A DNA stretch of 50,807 bases from Deltaproteobacteria bacterium (GCA_016202395.1 JACQOV010000009.1:1-50807); one strand, 5' to 3'; positions 36,496 to 45,084 are shown, counted from the stretch's first letter. Notes: a model not told the origin generated them from the sequence alone. Numbers and translations: made by a program.

Positions 36496-37484
36496 ATCCG
36501 GCCCTACGAGGAGGGATCATCGGCTTTGGACGAAACGCGATGAAGGCTCATCTCCCGGCGTTTCAAGCCCTCTCTCAATTTGAAATCCAAGCGGTCTGTG
36601 ACCCTCGGGAGGAAGCGCTTCAGACAGCTCCCACTCTCCTTAAAGGAGTTAGAACTTACCGAAATCCAGAGGAACTCCTTGAGAGCGAGGCTCTCGATTT
36701 TGTGGTGATCGCCACCCCCCCCTCGCTTCATGCTCCCCTTAGTTTAGCAGCGCTCCGTCGAAAAATATCGGTCCTCTGTGAAAAGCCTCTCACCTCCCAT
36801 TCGAAGGAATTAGAGCTTCTAGAAAAAACGGCTCAAGAGAATCACGTGACTCTCTTTACGGTTCACAACTGGAAATACGCCCCGATCCTTCAAGAACTTT
36901 CAAAAATTCTTCACTCTCAAGAGATCGGATCCTTAAAAAGGACCGAGATTGAGATTTTGCGAACTCGACCCGCCGCGGGGGAAGGGAATTGGCGAGGGGA
37001 CGCCTCTGTGGGAGGGGGCGGAATCGTGATGGATCATGGTTGGCATTGGTTCTATTTGATCCCGTCTCTAGTGGGAGAAGATTTTAAAACCGTTTCGGCG
37101 AAACTGGCTCTCAATGAAGCCAAGATTGAAGAGGTTGCCGCCTGTCGTTTTGACAAAGCCGATGGGACTGGAGTTTATCTCCACCTTTCTTGGAGGGCGG
37201 AGCGACGTTACAACGGCGGCCTCTTTGAAGGGACCCAGGGGACTGTCCATCTGAAAGACGATCGATTGGAAAGAGAACAAAAAGTGATCCCTTTTCCAGA
37301 ACGACTTTCGGCAGGCTCCTACCATCCCGAATGGATTCGAGCGATGCTCTTGGATTTTGAGAAAGAGGTGCGGAATCCTATAAAGCGAGGAGAAAACCTC
37401 CGAGAGGCTAAACGCTGTCTGCAATGGTGCCAGGCGGTCTATCGATCCCACCAACTCGGTGGAGAAAAAGTGAATTTGATATGA
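36492..37484 (+). CDS. Gfo/Idh/MocA family oxidoreductase
   Basis: GGIIGFGRNAMKAHLPAFQAL, VVIATPPSLHAPLSLAALRRKISVLCEKPL, GGGIVMDHGWHWFY. Confidence 0.92.
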   Translation: MNPALRGGIIGFGRNAMKAHLPAFQALSQFEIQAVCDPREEALQTAPTLLKGVRTYRNPEELLESEALDFVVIATPPSLHAPLSLAALRRKISVLCEKPLTSHSKELELLEKTAQENHVTLFTVHNWKYAPILQELSKILHSQEIGSLKRTEIEILRTRPAAGEGNWRGDASVGGGGIVMDHGWHWFYLIPSLVGEDFKTVSAKLALNEAKIEEVAACRFDKADGTGVYLHLSWRAERRYNGGLFEGTQGTVHLKDDRLEREQKVIPFPERLSAGSYHPEWIRAMLLDFEKEVRNPIKRGENLREAKRCLQWCQAVYRSHQLGGEKVNLI

Positions 37485-38476
37485 ATTGGACAGCGTGTAT
37501 CCCTTTACCGACAGATCCAAAAGAGCGAGAGCTTTTAATCCAGCCGCTTCTGGGGCTCCCTTTCATCGAGCGCTTGATTCGGACTCTGCGTAAGGAAGGA
37601 ACCACGGTTGTTGTTGCGTTCGATAAAGAACCCCATGAGGAGATGTCAAAGATCAAAGCGATCGTAGAAAAAGCGGGCGGGACATTGGAATCGAGGGAAA
37701 GTCTAGAGGGCCGTCTTCAGAGAGAAGAGATCCGGACCGTCTCTCCTCTGGAGCGGTTTCCAATGAAAACGGATCCGGACCGCAAGGAAACCGAAAAAAA
37801 ACTGCTCCGTTCCCTGATTAAACCGACCGAAGGCTTTATGTCGAAACATTTCGAACGAAAAATCTCTTTGGCCATCACCCGTCGAATCATCTCTACCTCG
37901 ATAACGCCAAACCAAATGAGTCTTATCTCGATTGGCATTGGATTGATTGGGGGGTTGGGCTTTGCTTCCACAGAGCGAGTTTGGCATATCGTAGGATCGT
38001 TGCTCTTTCTTGTTCATTCGATCACCGATGGCTGTGATGGAGAGATCGCGCGATTGAAGTTCCAACACTCGAAACTCGGAGCCTGGCTCGATTTTTGGGG
38101 GGACAATGCGGTGCATGCCATGGTCTTCTCCTGCATGGCAATTGGGCTTTATCGAGGAGGGATGTCTCTGTGGATCTTGACTATTGGAGGACTGGCGGTT
38201 GCGGGAACTCTGTTATCGGCCTCCCTCATTTTCACCCAAACGATACTCCCTCAAGGAGCTTTCACAAAGGCTACGGGAGACCGTCAAACAGAGGACAAGA
38301 AGGCTAAAGCCTTTTCCAAAATTGCCGATTCTTTGGGAAACCGTGACTTTATTTACCTGGTGATTTTTTTAGCCATGCTAGGGAAACTCCATTGGTTTCT
38401 TCCCCTCGTTGCGGTAGGATCCCCTTTATACGGCATAATGTTGATTTACATCTACCTAAAATCAAGGAGGAAGTAA
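37481..38476 (+). CDS. CDP-alcohol phosphatidyltransferase family protein with degenerate nucleotidyltransferase-like N-terminus
   Basis: DGCDGEIARLKFQHSKLGAWLDFWGDN fits DGx2ARx8Gx3Dx3D; N-terminal LLIQPLLGLPFIERLIRTLRKEGTTVVV. Confidence 0.9.
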   Translation: MNWTACIPLPTDPKERELLIQPLLGLPFIERLIRTLRKEGTTVVVAFDKEPHEEMSKIKAIVEKAGGTLESRESLEGRLQREEIRTVSPLERFPMKTDPDRKETEKKLLRSLIKPTEGFMSKHFERKISLAITRRIISTSITPNQMSLISIGIGLIGGLGFASTERVWHIVGSLLFLVHSITDGCDGEIARLKFQHSKLGAWLDFWGDNAVHAMVFSCMAIGLYRGGMSLWILTIGGLAVAGTLLSASLIFTQTILPQGAFTKATGDRQTEDKKAKAFSKIADSLGNRDFIYLVIFLAMLGKLHWFLPLVAVGSPLYGIMLIYIYLKSRRK

Positions 38477-39792
38477 TGCGTGTTGGAAATCAGATCGAGA
38501 AACCAGAAGGGAAACTGGGAGTTTTGTTGCCGGGGCTGGGGGCTGTCAGCACCACCGTTGTTGCGGGAACCCATCTCATTAATAAGGGGCTTGCCCATCC
38601 TTTCGGCTCGCTCACTCAGATGCAAACGATTCGACTGGGGAAACGGACCGAACATCGCCAGCCTTTGATCAAAGATTTCATCCCGTTAGCCCACATGAAA
38701 GATCTTGTTTTTGGAGGGTGGGACATCTTCACCGATAACGCCCATCAAGCAGCAATGAAGGCCGGTGTTCTTCCGCAAGAAACTTTAGAAAAGGTTCGCC
38801 CTGAACTCGAAGCGGTAAAGCCCTGGAAAGCGGTTTTCGATCAACGCTATGTCAAAAAACTCTCTGGCCCGAATGTGAAGCAGGGGAAAAATAAGATGGA
38901 ACTGGCCGAGGCCGTCATGAGAGATATGGAGCAGTTTCAAAAAGAGACAGGGGCTAAACGTCTGGTCATGGTTTGGTGTGGCAGCACCGAAATCTATTTA
39001 CAAAAGACTGCTGTCCATGACACCATCGAAACCTTTGAAAAAGGTCTGAAAGAGAACTCGCCTGAGATCCCATCCTCCATGATTTATGCCTATGCGGCTG
39101 TGAAGATGGGCATCCCTTACGCCAATGGAGCCCCTAATTTGAGCGGGGATATCCCCGCGATGCTGGAGCTTTCTCAAAAGACAAAAACTCCCGTTGCCGG
39201 CAAAGATTTTAAAACAGGGCAGACTTTGATGAAAACAATCATCGCTCCCGGCTTGAAAGCTCGGATGCTAGGGCTTCAAGGTTGGTTCTCTGCCAACATT
39301 CTGGGGAATCGCGACGGAGAGGTTTTAGACGATCCCGATTCTTTCAAAACCAAAGAGGTGAGCAAGATGTCGGTGCTCGATAATATTCTGGAGCCCAACC
39401 TCTATCCCAATCTTTACGGAAATTATTACCACAAAGTTCGGATTCACTACTATCCTCCGCGAGGAGACGCCAAAGAGGGGTGGGATAACATCGATATTTT
39501 CGGATGGCTGGGATTGCCGATGCAAATGAAGGTCGATTTCCTCTGTCGAGATAGCATCTTGGCTGCTCCGATTGTTCTGGATCTTATCCTATTTCTGGAT
39601 CTTGCCAAAAGAGCGGGAATGAAAGGGATCCAAGAATGGCTCAGTTTTTATTGGAAATCTCCGATGTGCCTGCCTGAGCTTCAGCCGGAGCATGATCTTT
39701 TCATTCAGCATATGAAACTCAAAAACACCCTTCGAATTTTGATGAACGAAGAGCTGATTGACCACTCGGGATTGGACTATTATGAGAAATAA
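38476..39792 (+). CDS. Inositol-3-phosphate synthase (myo-inositol-1-phosphate synthase family)
   Basis: GKLGVLLPGLGAVSTTVVAGTHLINKG, VMVWCGSTEIYL, GIPYANGAPNLSGDIPAMLELSQKTKTPVAGKDFKTGQTLMKTIIAPGLKARMLGLQGWFSANILGNRDGEVLDDPDSFKTKEVSK. Confidence 0.96.
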   Translation: MRVGNQIEKPEGKLGVLLPGLGAVSTTVVAGTHLINKGLAHPFGSLTQMQTIRLGKRTEHRQPLIKDFIPLAHMKDLVFGGWDIFTDNAHQAAMKAGVLPQETLEKVRPELEAVKPWKAVFDQRYVKKLSGPNVKQGKNKMELAEAVMRDMEQFQKETGAKRLVMVWCGSTEIYLQKTAVHDTIETFEKGLKENSPEIPSSMIYAYAAVKMGIPYANGAPNLSGDIPAMLELSQKTKTPVAGKDFKTGQTLMKTIIAPGLKARMLGLQGWFSANILGNRDGEVLDDPDSFKTKEVSKMSVLDNILEPNLYPNLYGNYYHKVRIHYYPPRGDAKEGWDNIDIFGWLGLPMQMKVDFLCRDSILAAPIVLDLILFLDLAKRAGMKGIQEWLSFYWKSPMCLPELQPEHDLFIQHMKLKNTLRILMNEELIDHSGLDYYEK

Positions 39793-39840
39793 CCCCCTCT
39801 ATCTCCCCCTTAATTTAAGGGGGAGAAAAAGAGGGGGTTA
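39790..39840. terminator. Palindrome between convergent genes, probable bidirectional terminator
   Basis: taaccccctctatctcccccttaatttaagggggagaaaaagagggggtta; both flanking stop codons lie in its ends. Confidence 0.65.
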
Positions 39841-40455
39841 ATTGGAGTTTTCTTGAATCTTCTCTTGCATCCGGCGTGTCAACTCATCGTAGGAGTTCTC
39901 GGAGAGGATCTGCTGCATCTGTGACGTGAGATCGGCCACCAAGCTCACCCCGTCGAGAACGATGTCGGTAATCAACCAACGTCCTGAAACTTTGCGCAAA
40001 CGATAATCGATGCCAATGCGTCCCTCTTCCGGATGCTGGATCGAGGTTCGAACCGTGGCGTTCTCTTGCTGAACTTTTTCTTGATCGACATTGATCTCCA
40101 AATCGCTGAAAAATTTAGAGGATTTAGGATAGGCCACCTTCTCTAAAAGGCCCGTAAAGATCCCCACAAATCGCTTCCGCTCCGGTTGCGTGAGTTTATC
40201 CCATGTCGTTCCCAAGGTTCTCTTGCTCACCTCTTCAACATTGAGAAGCGAAGAAACCTTCTTGGATTGCGCCCCGGTCGCTGGATTGTTCTGCATCTCC
40301 CTCACTAAGGTAACTACCTGCTCTACCACCGCAGACGGGGAACCTTGCGGCGCCATCGCCTCTGCCTGAGGCGCTGGCCCCAGAAAAAACATGCCGATAA
40401 GCGCCCCTACGAAAAGGATCCTGCCTGTTGGATTTAACTCTTTGTTTTTAAACAA
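39838..40455 (-). CDS. MlaC / Ttg2D-type (toluene tolerance) phospholipid-binding protein
   Basis: VSKRTLGTTWDKLTQPERKRFVGIFTGLLEKVAY, IGIDYRLRKVSGRWLITDIVLDGVSLVADLTSQMQQIL. Confidence 0.9.
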   Translation of the reverse strand: MFKNKELNPTGRILFVGALIGMFFLGPAPQAEAMAPQGSPSAVVEQVVTLVREMQNNPATGAQSKKVSSLLNVEEVSKRTLGTTWDKLTQPERKRFVGIFTGLLEKVAYPKSSKFFSDLEINVDQEKVQQENATVRTSIQHPEEGRIGIDYRLRKVSGRWLITDIVLDGVSLVADLTSQMQQILSENSYDELTRRMQEKIQENSN

Positions 40456-40526
40456 TTTATCTCCTAACGCTATGCATCATCTTAGCAAAATTTCACCCGA
40501 TTTGCAATGTTTTAACGCGTCATGAT

Positions 40527-41000
40527 TCACCTCCTTTTCAACCGCTCTTTTTCAATCCTCTTCACCGCCTGAGAGACATTTCCCAAACAGCAAGCACCCT
40601 GCGGATTCAGAATCTCGCAGGAGCAGGCCTCTTCCTTAACTTTTTGTCGAATAAAATCGGGGATGGTCGCCTTTCCGGTGGCCTCCATCTCTTCACGGAG
40701 GTCCGATACAAAAAAGTTGAAACAATAACAAACCTGTGGGTTTTCTTTTTCCTTCTGACCGACCGGGATCCGAATTTGGTCTTTTTTGAATACGTGGGAA
40801 TTGCCTGAATAATAAACGACGTCGCAATCGGGAACGCTGCAGAAGTAGTAGGTTTCGTTCGGTGAGAGCTCTTTTAGGAATTTCCCTTTTAAGAGATACA
40901 AAAGAGTCCGTGTCTCTACACGCCTTCCTCTTACGCCATTGGCTGGACAAGGAGGAATCTTTTTTGGCTCTTGGGTTATTTTGCAACAAGACTCCGTCAT
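40527..41000 (-). CDS. CopZ-like Cys-rich (Fe-S/zinc) metallochaperone family protein
   Basis: MTESCCKITQEPKKIPPCPANG..YYFCSVPDCDVVYYS..VCYCFNF..CSCEILNPQGACCLGNV; aggagg RBS before 41000. Confidence 0.75.
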   Translation of the reverse strand: MTESCCKITQEPKKIPPCPANGVRGRRVETRTLLYLLKGKFLKELSPNETYYFCSVPDCDVVYYSGNSHVFKKDQIRIPVGQKEKENPQVCYCFNFFVSDLREEMEATGKATIPDFIRQKVKEEACSCEILNPQGACCLGNVSQAVKRIEKERLKRR

Positions 41001-41075
41001 GAGTGTCTCCTCCTCGCTGCGATCAAAATTGCCTTGGTTCTTTTCTCCCCCTGAATACAAACTCAACCTCTTCAT

Positions 41076-41510
41076 TCATTTGTCTTCCTTCTCTAAGGAA
41101 TTCAGAATCGGGCACCTCTCTGTCGGTTCGAGCTTGTGACAGGAGGCGATCAACTCCTTGAGAACCCTCTGAATCGACCTTAAGCGGGTAATCTTTTGCT
41201 CCACCTGAGTGAGTTTTTCCTCTGTCTTTCGCTTAACGGAGGTACATTGAGCCGATGAAGTGACCCTCAAATTCAAGAGCTCACCGATCTCATGGAGAGA
41301 AAACCCCAACTCCTGAGCTCTTTTGATGAAGTGAATCCTTTGGATCTCCGCGTCGCCATAAAGTCGGTATCCGGAGACCCGCCTCGACGTAGGAATCAAG
41401 AGACGACGACGTTCGTAATAGCGCAGCGTTTGAACATTAAGCCCGAGCCTTTTTGCCGCCTCGCCAATCTGGAGGCCCTTATCCTTGGGCGATTCAGAAA
41501 GCGGATTCAT
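41076..41510 (-). CDS. MerR-family heavy-metal-responsive regulator
   Basis: LQIGEAAKRLGLNVQTLRYYERRRLLIPTSRRVSGYRLYGDAEIQRIHFIKRAQELGFSLHEI; Cys residues in QCTSVKRK, ASCHKL, ERCPIL. Confidence 0.92.
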   Translation of the reverse strand: MNPLSESPKDKGLQIGEAAKRLGLNVQTLRYYERRRLLIPTSRRVSGYRLYGDAEIQRIHFIKRAQELGFSLHEIGELLNLRVTSSAQCTSVKRKTEEKLTQVEQKITRLRSIQRVLKELIASCHKLEPTERCPILNSLEKEDK

Positions 41511-41536
41511 AAATCACCTCGTTCATCCTGTTAGGG

Positions 41537-41567
41537 AGTATAACATTATACCTAAGTATAGAGTCAA
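41537..41567 (-). promoter_or_regulatory. MerR-type promoter with 19-bp spacer and dyad operator
   Basis: On the minus strand TTGACT-ctatacttaggtataatgt-TATACT (19-nt spacer) with palindromes TATAC-TTAG-GTATA and GTATAA-TG-TTATAC. Confidence 0.75.
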
Positions 41568-41587
41568 GTGGTGTTTTAACACAGGTT

Positions 41588-42592
41588 TTAACGCGTCACG
41601 CGCGCGCCTGTGTATTGGAGTTTCGTAAAAAACGAGAAATCGGCGGCGGCCTCCTCCGTGACGATATTTTGAACTGCCCCTAAGCTCCATAACCAAGAAC
41701 GCCCGATTCGGATATGAAACCCGGGAATTACCTCGTAAGTTGGGGTATCGAGTCGTTGCATATAGGGATTGTCATAAGGAGAATCGTAGTACTGAAACTG
41801 CCCCACAAAGGAGACTCGACGAAGGAAAGGATACTCCACCGCTAATCCCGCCGCGAGAAATGGTTTTATCGGCACGACATCCGGCTCAAAATTCCCAACG
41901 GGAACCACTTCGTTCAAATTTCCGTACAAGATGAGTGGGCCCATCTTTTTCTCCGCCAATAAACCGATCCCCAAATCGGTGGTGTCACTGCCAAAGGCAT
42001 TCACGCGATCCCCTGTGGGAAGTTTGAGAACCCCTCTCAAACTGATGAGAGGGGACCAGGCTCCTTCAGAGATCCATTGATATTTCCCTTGCAATAAAAT
42101 GTTCCCGAGTCCTGCTCCCTCCTCCCCACTCAAAATTTCAACATCATGGAACCGAACGTAATAGGTCAACTGATTGTCCGGGACACTTTCTCGCAACGGA
42201 TTGACCCGACTGGCTAAATCCTCTATCCAAAAACTGAAAGGATCAATAAAGCCTCCATGACGATAAATTATCGGAACCTCCACCCCAACCTCCAAACGAT
42301 CCATCAATCCATAATCAAAATTCAGAAACGCAGAGGTGGTTTCCAGATCGATCCATAACCTTATATTGGGGTTGCTATCCTCTTGAAGGCTGTTGCTCTC
42401 AACCAAAGTAAGCCCAAGATTCCATTGTTTGGGCTCTAAAGGTTTGGGACGTTCCATCTCCATCCCTAAGAAGATCATTTGAGCGGGCGCAAAATTGCGC
42501 ACAGGCATCGGTCCATAGGCCTCCTGTGAAAACGCCATCTTAGGAATTAGCAGGGCAATAAATAAGGCTAGCGCCAAAAAACGGACCCACAT
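41588..42592 (-). CDS. Outer-membrane-type protein, DUF3187-like
   Basis: Signal peptide, GPMPVRNFAPAQMIFLGMEMERPKPLEPKQWNLGLTLVESNSLQ, alternating beta-strand pattern. Confidence 0.65.
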   Translation of the reverse strand: MWVRFLALALFIALLIPKMAFSQEAYGPMPVRNFAPAQMIFLGMEMERPKPLEPKQWNLGLTLVESNSLQEDSNPNIRLWIDLETTSAFLNFDYGLMDRLEVGVEVPIIYRHGGFIDPFSFWIEDLASRVNPLRESVPDNQLTYYVRFHDVEILSGEEGAGLGNILLQGKYQWISEGAWSPLISLRGVLKLPTGDRVNAFGSDTTDLGIGLLAEKKMGPLILYGNLNEVVPVGNFEPDVVPIKPFLAAGLAVEYPFLRRVSFVGQFQYYDSPYDNPYMQRLDTPTYEVIPGFHIRIGRSWLWSLGAVQNIVTEEAAADFSFFTKLQYTGARVTR

Positions 42593-42639
42593 CTTTTCCT
42601 ATTATGCCTATCTCAGAGCATTCTGTCTATTCAAATAGT

Positions 42640-43022
42640 TTCACTGGAATGTTTTTCTCGCTTCACTCACGAGATTTTTGGGGTACCCGTTAGGGGAGGT
42701 AGGTCTCTGAATGAGCGGTTCATTTCGAGCCGTGCCCCTGTTGGCTCCGCAAAGCAGCGGAGTGGATGGCTCACAATCGGTGTCGATCCGAACAGAGGAT
42801 GGGGTCAGTTTTAAGTTTTTAAGTAACGCTAACCCCATTCTCCTAATCGTTACTTAAAAACTTAAAACTGACCCCATCCTCCTCCAGGGTGAAACTGGGG
42901 GACGTAGCTGCTTTGCGAAGCCTACAGTGGCTAGGCGAGAAATGCTAGCGAGTTCAGAGACCTGCCTCCCTTAGAGGGAGCAGAAATCTCGTGAGTGAAG
43001 CAAAGGGAAACATCCCCGTGAA
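42640..43022. repeat. Module A composite palindrome (third copy, with internal palindrome insert)
   Basis: Outer ends ttcactggaatgtttttctcgcttcactcacgagattt / agaaatctcgtgagtgaagcaaagggaaacatccccgtgaa; left half is an inverted copy of 20-178. Confidence 0.85.
42795..42881. repeat. Perfect 34-bp inverted repeat with 19-nt loop (MITE/REP-like insert)
   Basis: gaggatggggtcagttttaagtttttaagtaacg ... cgttacttaaaaacttaaaactgaccccatcctc. Confidence 0.92.
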
Positions 43023-43067
43023 TTAGGTTGACAGGATGCGCCTAACTCTATAAATTAGTGGAGAAGA

Positions 43068-44441
43068 ATGTCACAGCGATTTGGATTCCCTTCAATCGTC
43101 ATCCTCTCTTGCCTCTTATCTTGGAATCTCCTCTTGGCCCAAGACCCAGAATCTTTGCCCTCAACCCAGCTTAGCCTTGAAGAATGTATTCAATGGGCGC
43201 TGCGAATGAACCCTCAGATCGACGCGGCGAATTACCAAGTGCAACAAGCAGAGAGCAAAGAAGGAGAAGCCAAAGCCGGAGAACTGCCACGCATTGAGGT
43301 TTTGGATATTTTTGGCGCCGTCCCTGAGGCTCGGGGAGACGTCCTCAATTCCCCCGATAAAACGACAGACATTGGAGGGCTCGGCCCCTTCAATCGCGTA
43401 GAAGTTAACATCACGCAACCCATTTACACCTTCGGCATGCTCAGCTCCTATATTGAAGCGGCCCAGCATGGGCTGGTCGCGCAGAAGGCAAAAAAGGAGA
43501 TGACTCATCAAGAGGTCATCTACGAGGTGAAGAAGCTCTACTACGCAACCTTGCTGAATCGCAAACTTTTGGAGGTTCTCACGGAGGTGAAGGACAACTT
43601 TCAGAAAGCGGTTGAGAAATCGGAAGAACTCATTGCGGAAGGCTCCAACAAAATTACCCAGACGGAGTTTTTGAAGCTCAAGCTGGGGGCCAACGAGATC
43701 GAACAGCAATGGGCCAGGCTTTACTATTCAGAACCTTTGACACTGGCGGCTCTTAAACAGGCCGTTGGGATCAAGCCCAACGCTGATTTTGACATGGAAG
43801 CGACCGACCTCACTCTGGAAACAGCCAATCTCCAATCCTTAGAGGAACACATCGCTCAAACCTTTGAGCATCGGCCGGAATGGAAAGCCCTTCAGGCTGG
43901 GATTGAGGCGAAAAAAGAGGCGCTCGAGGCTGAAAAGAAAACCCCTTACCCCGCTTTCTTTGTGAACGGCCTCTTTCGCTATGGCGTTGCCCCGAATCGA
44001 GACGATCAAAAGAACCCTTTTGTCTCCGATGATTTTAATTTTGTCGAGGCTGGAGCCTTTTTAGGAGTCCGAGTCGCCTTCGATTTCGGATACGATGACC
44101 GTGTGGCCGGCGCTCGAGCGGAGCTGGATCAACTGAAGGCGGACCAATCGCGGGCCGAGCTAGGATTCCCAGTAGAGGTTCAGCAAGCCTGGCTCGCGGT
44201 GAAAGAGATGGAGCGTCAATTTGAACTCGCCCAAGAGGCTCGACGAAACGCCCGAACCCTTTTAGGGCTTGCGGTCACTCATCATGAATTAGGCGTGGGA
44301 AAAGCAAAAGACATCTATGAAGCGATCGAATTCTTCACTAAAGCCCTCTCCAACTACTATCTCACCATCCACGATTACAACATGGCCTTGGCTCAGCTCA
44401 GCAAAGTAACCGGCCGCGAAGTCACGAATCTTTCTTATTAA
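43068..44441 (+). CDS. TolC-family outer membrane efflux protein
   Basis: Signal peptide; LSLEECIQWALRMNPQIDAANYQVQQAESKEGEAKAGELPRIEV; second repeat with helical efflux-duct pattern. Confidence 0.92.
   Translation: MSQRFGFPSIVILSCLLSWNLLLAQDPESLPSTQLSLEECIQWALRMNPQIDAANYQVQQAESKEGEAKAGELPRIEVLDIFGAVPEARGDVLNSPDKTTDIGGLGPFNRVEVNITQPIYTFGMLSSYIEAAQHGLVAQKAKKEMTHQEVIYEVKKLYYATLLNRKLLEVLTEVKDNFQKAVEKSEELIAEGSNKITQTEFLKLKLGANEIEQQWARLYYSEPLTLAALKQAVGIKPNADFDMEATDLTLETANLQSLEEHIAQTFEHRPEWKALQAGIEAKKEALEAEKKTPYPAFFVNGLFRYGVAPNRDDQKNPFVSDDFNFVEAGAFLGVRVAFDFGYDDRVAGARAELDQLKADQSRAELGFPVEVQQAWLAVKEMERQFELAQEARRNARTLLGLAVTHHELGVGKAKDIYEAIEFFTKALSNYYLTIHDYNMALAQLSKVTGREVTNLSY
44422..44438 (+). repeat. 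17-bp direct repeat, left copy (tcacgaatctttcttat)
   Basis: Exact match to 45257-45273. Confidence 0.95.
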
Positions 44442-44443
44442 AT

Positions 44444-44725
44444 TTAAGCTGCCTTTTGGGTCACAATCTTAAAATCATAGCCGAGATTAGAAAGGATATT
44501 GAGAAGCGCATCAAACGTAACCCTGGAAGTCCCCACACCTGATTCAACCTGCGCAATCCAGCTCTGACTTACACCCAGTATTTTAGCGAGGGCCGCTTGC
44601 GTAAGTCCCTGAGATTTACGGGCTTTAATGAGTTTCTGAATCAAGTGTTGTTTCTCACGAACCTCTGCAATCGACACACCCAGCGATTCAGCCAATTTTT
44701 CAATTGAAATCTCTTTCCAAGGCAT
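44444..44725 (-). CDS. higA: HigA-like XRE-family antitoxin
   Basis: IKARKSQGLTQAALAKILGVSQSWIAQVESGVGTSRVTFDALLNILSNLGY helix-turn-helix. Confidence 0.88.
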   Translation of the reverse strand: MPWKEISIEKLAESLGVSIAEVREKQHLIQKLIKARKSQGLTQAALAKILGVSQSWIAQVESGVGTSRVTFDALLNILSNLGYDFKIVTQKAA

Positions 44726-44728
44726 CGT

Positions 44729-45061
44729 TCACACCTCCCCAATCCTTTTCAAAATAACTTTAAGTTCTTTCTTCGGAATTTCTTGTGTCTTCTTTTTGGA
44801 GGCATGGAGCATATAAATCGCATCCCCCTTCTTGATGTAATAAAAAATCCTGATCTGACCCGACCTGTCTTTTAATCGGAGTTCATGTAAACCTTGATAG
44901 ACACTCGCAAGATTCCGGCTAAGTGGCATCGAAAGTCGCTCCCCCGACGCTAGAAGATTTACTGCATCCACAAAATCTGCGCGAATGTTTTCCGATTGAG
45001 CTTCAACGAACTCTTCCACCGGACTCCAACCTAAAGACGTCGTATAAAACTTAATGTGCAT
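44729..45061 (-). CDS. higB: HigB/Gp49-like RelE-superfamily toxin
   Basis: SPVEEFVEAQSENIRADFVDAVNLLASGERLSMPLSRNLASVYQGLHELRLKDRSGQIRIFYYIKKGDAIYMLHASKKKTQEIPKKEL. Confidence 0.9.
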   Translation of the reverse strand: MHIKFYTTSLGWSPVEEFVEAQSENIRADFVDAVNLLASGERLSMPLSRNLASVYQGLHELRLKDRSGQIRIFYYIKKGDAIYMLHASKKKTQEIPKKELKVILKRIGEV

Positions 45062-45068
45062 TTTTATT

Positions 45069-45084
45069 ATAAGCTATAACTTAT
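45069..45084. promoter_or_regulatory. Candidate HigBA operator dyad
   Basis: ATAAGctataaCTTAT just upstream of the HigB start. Confidence 0.35.
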
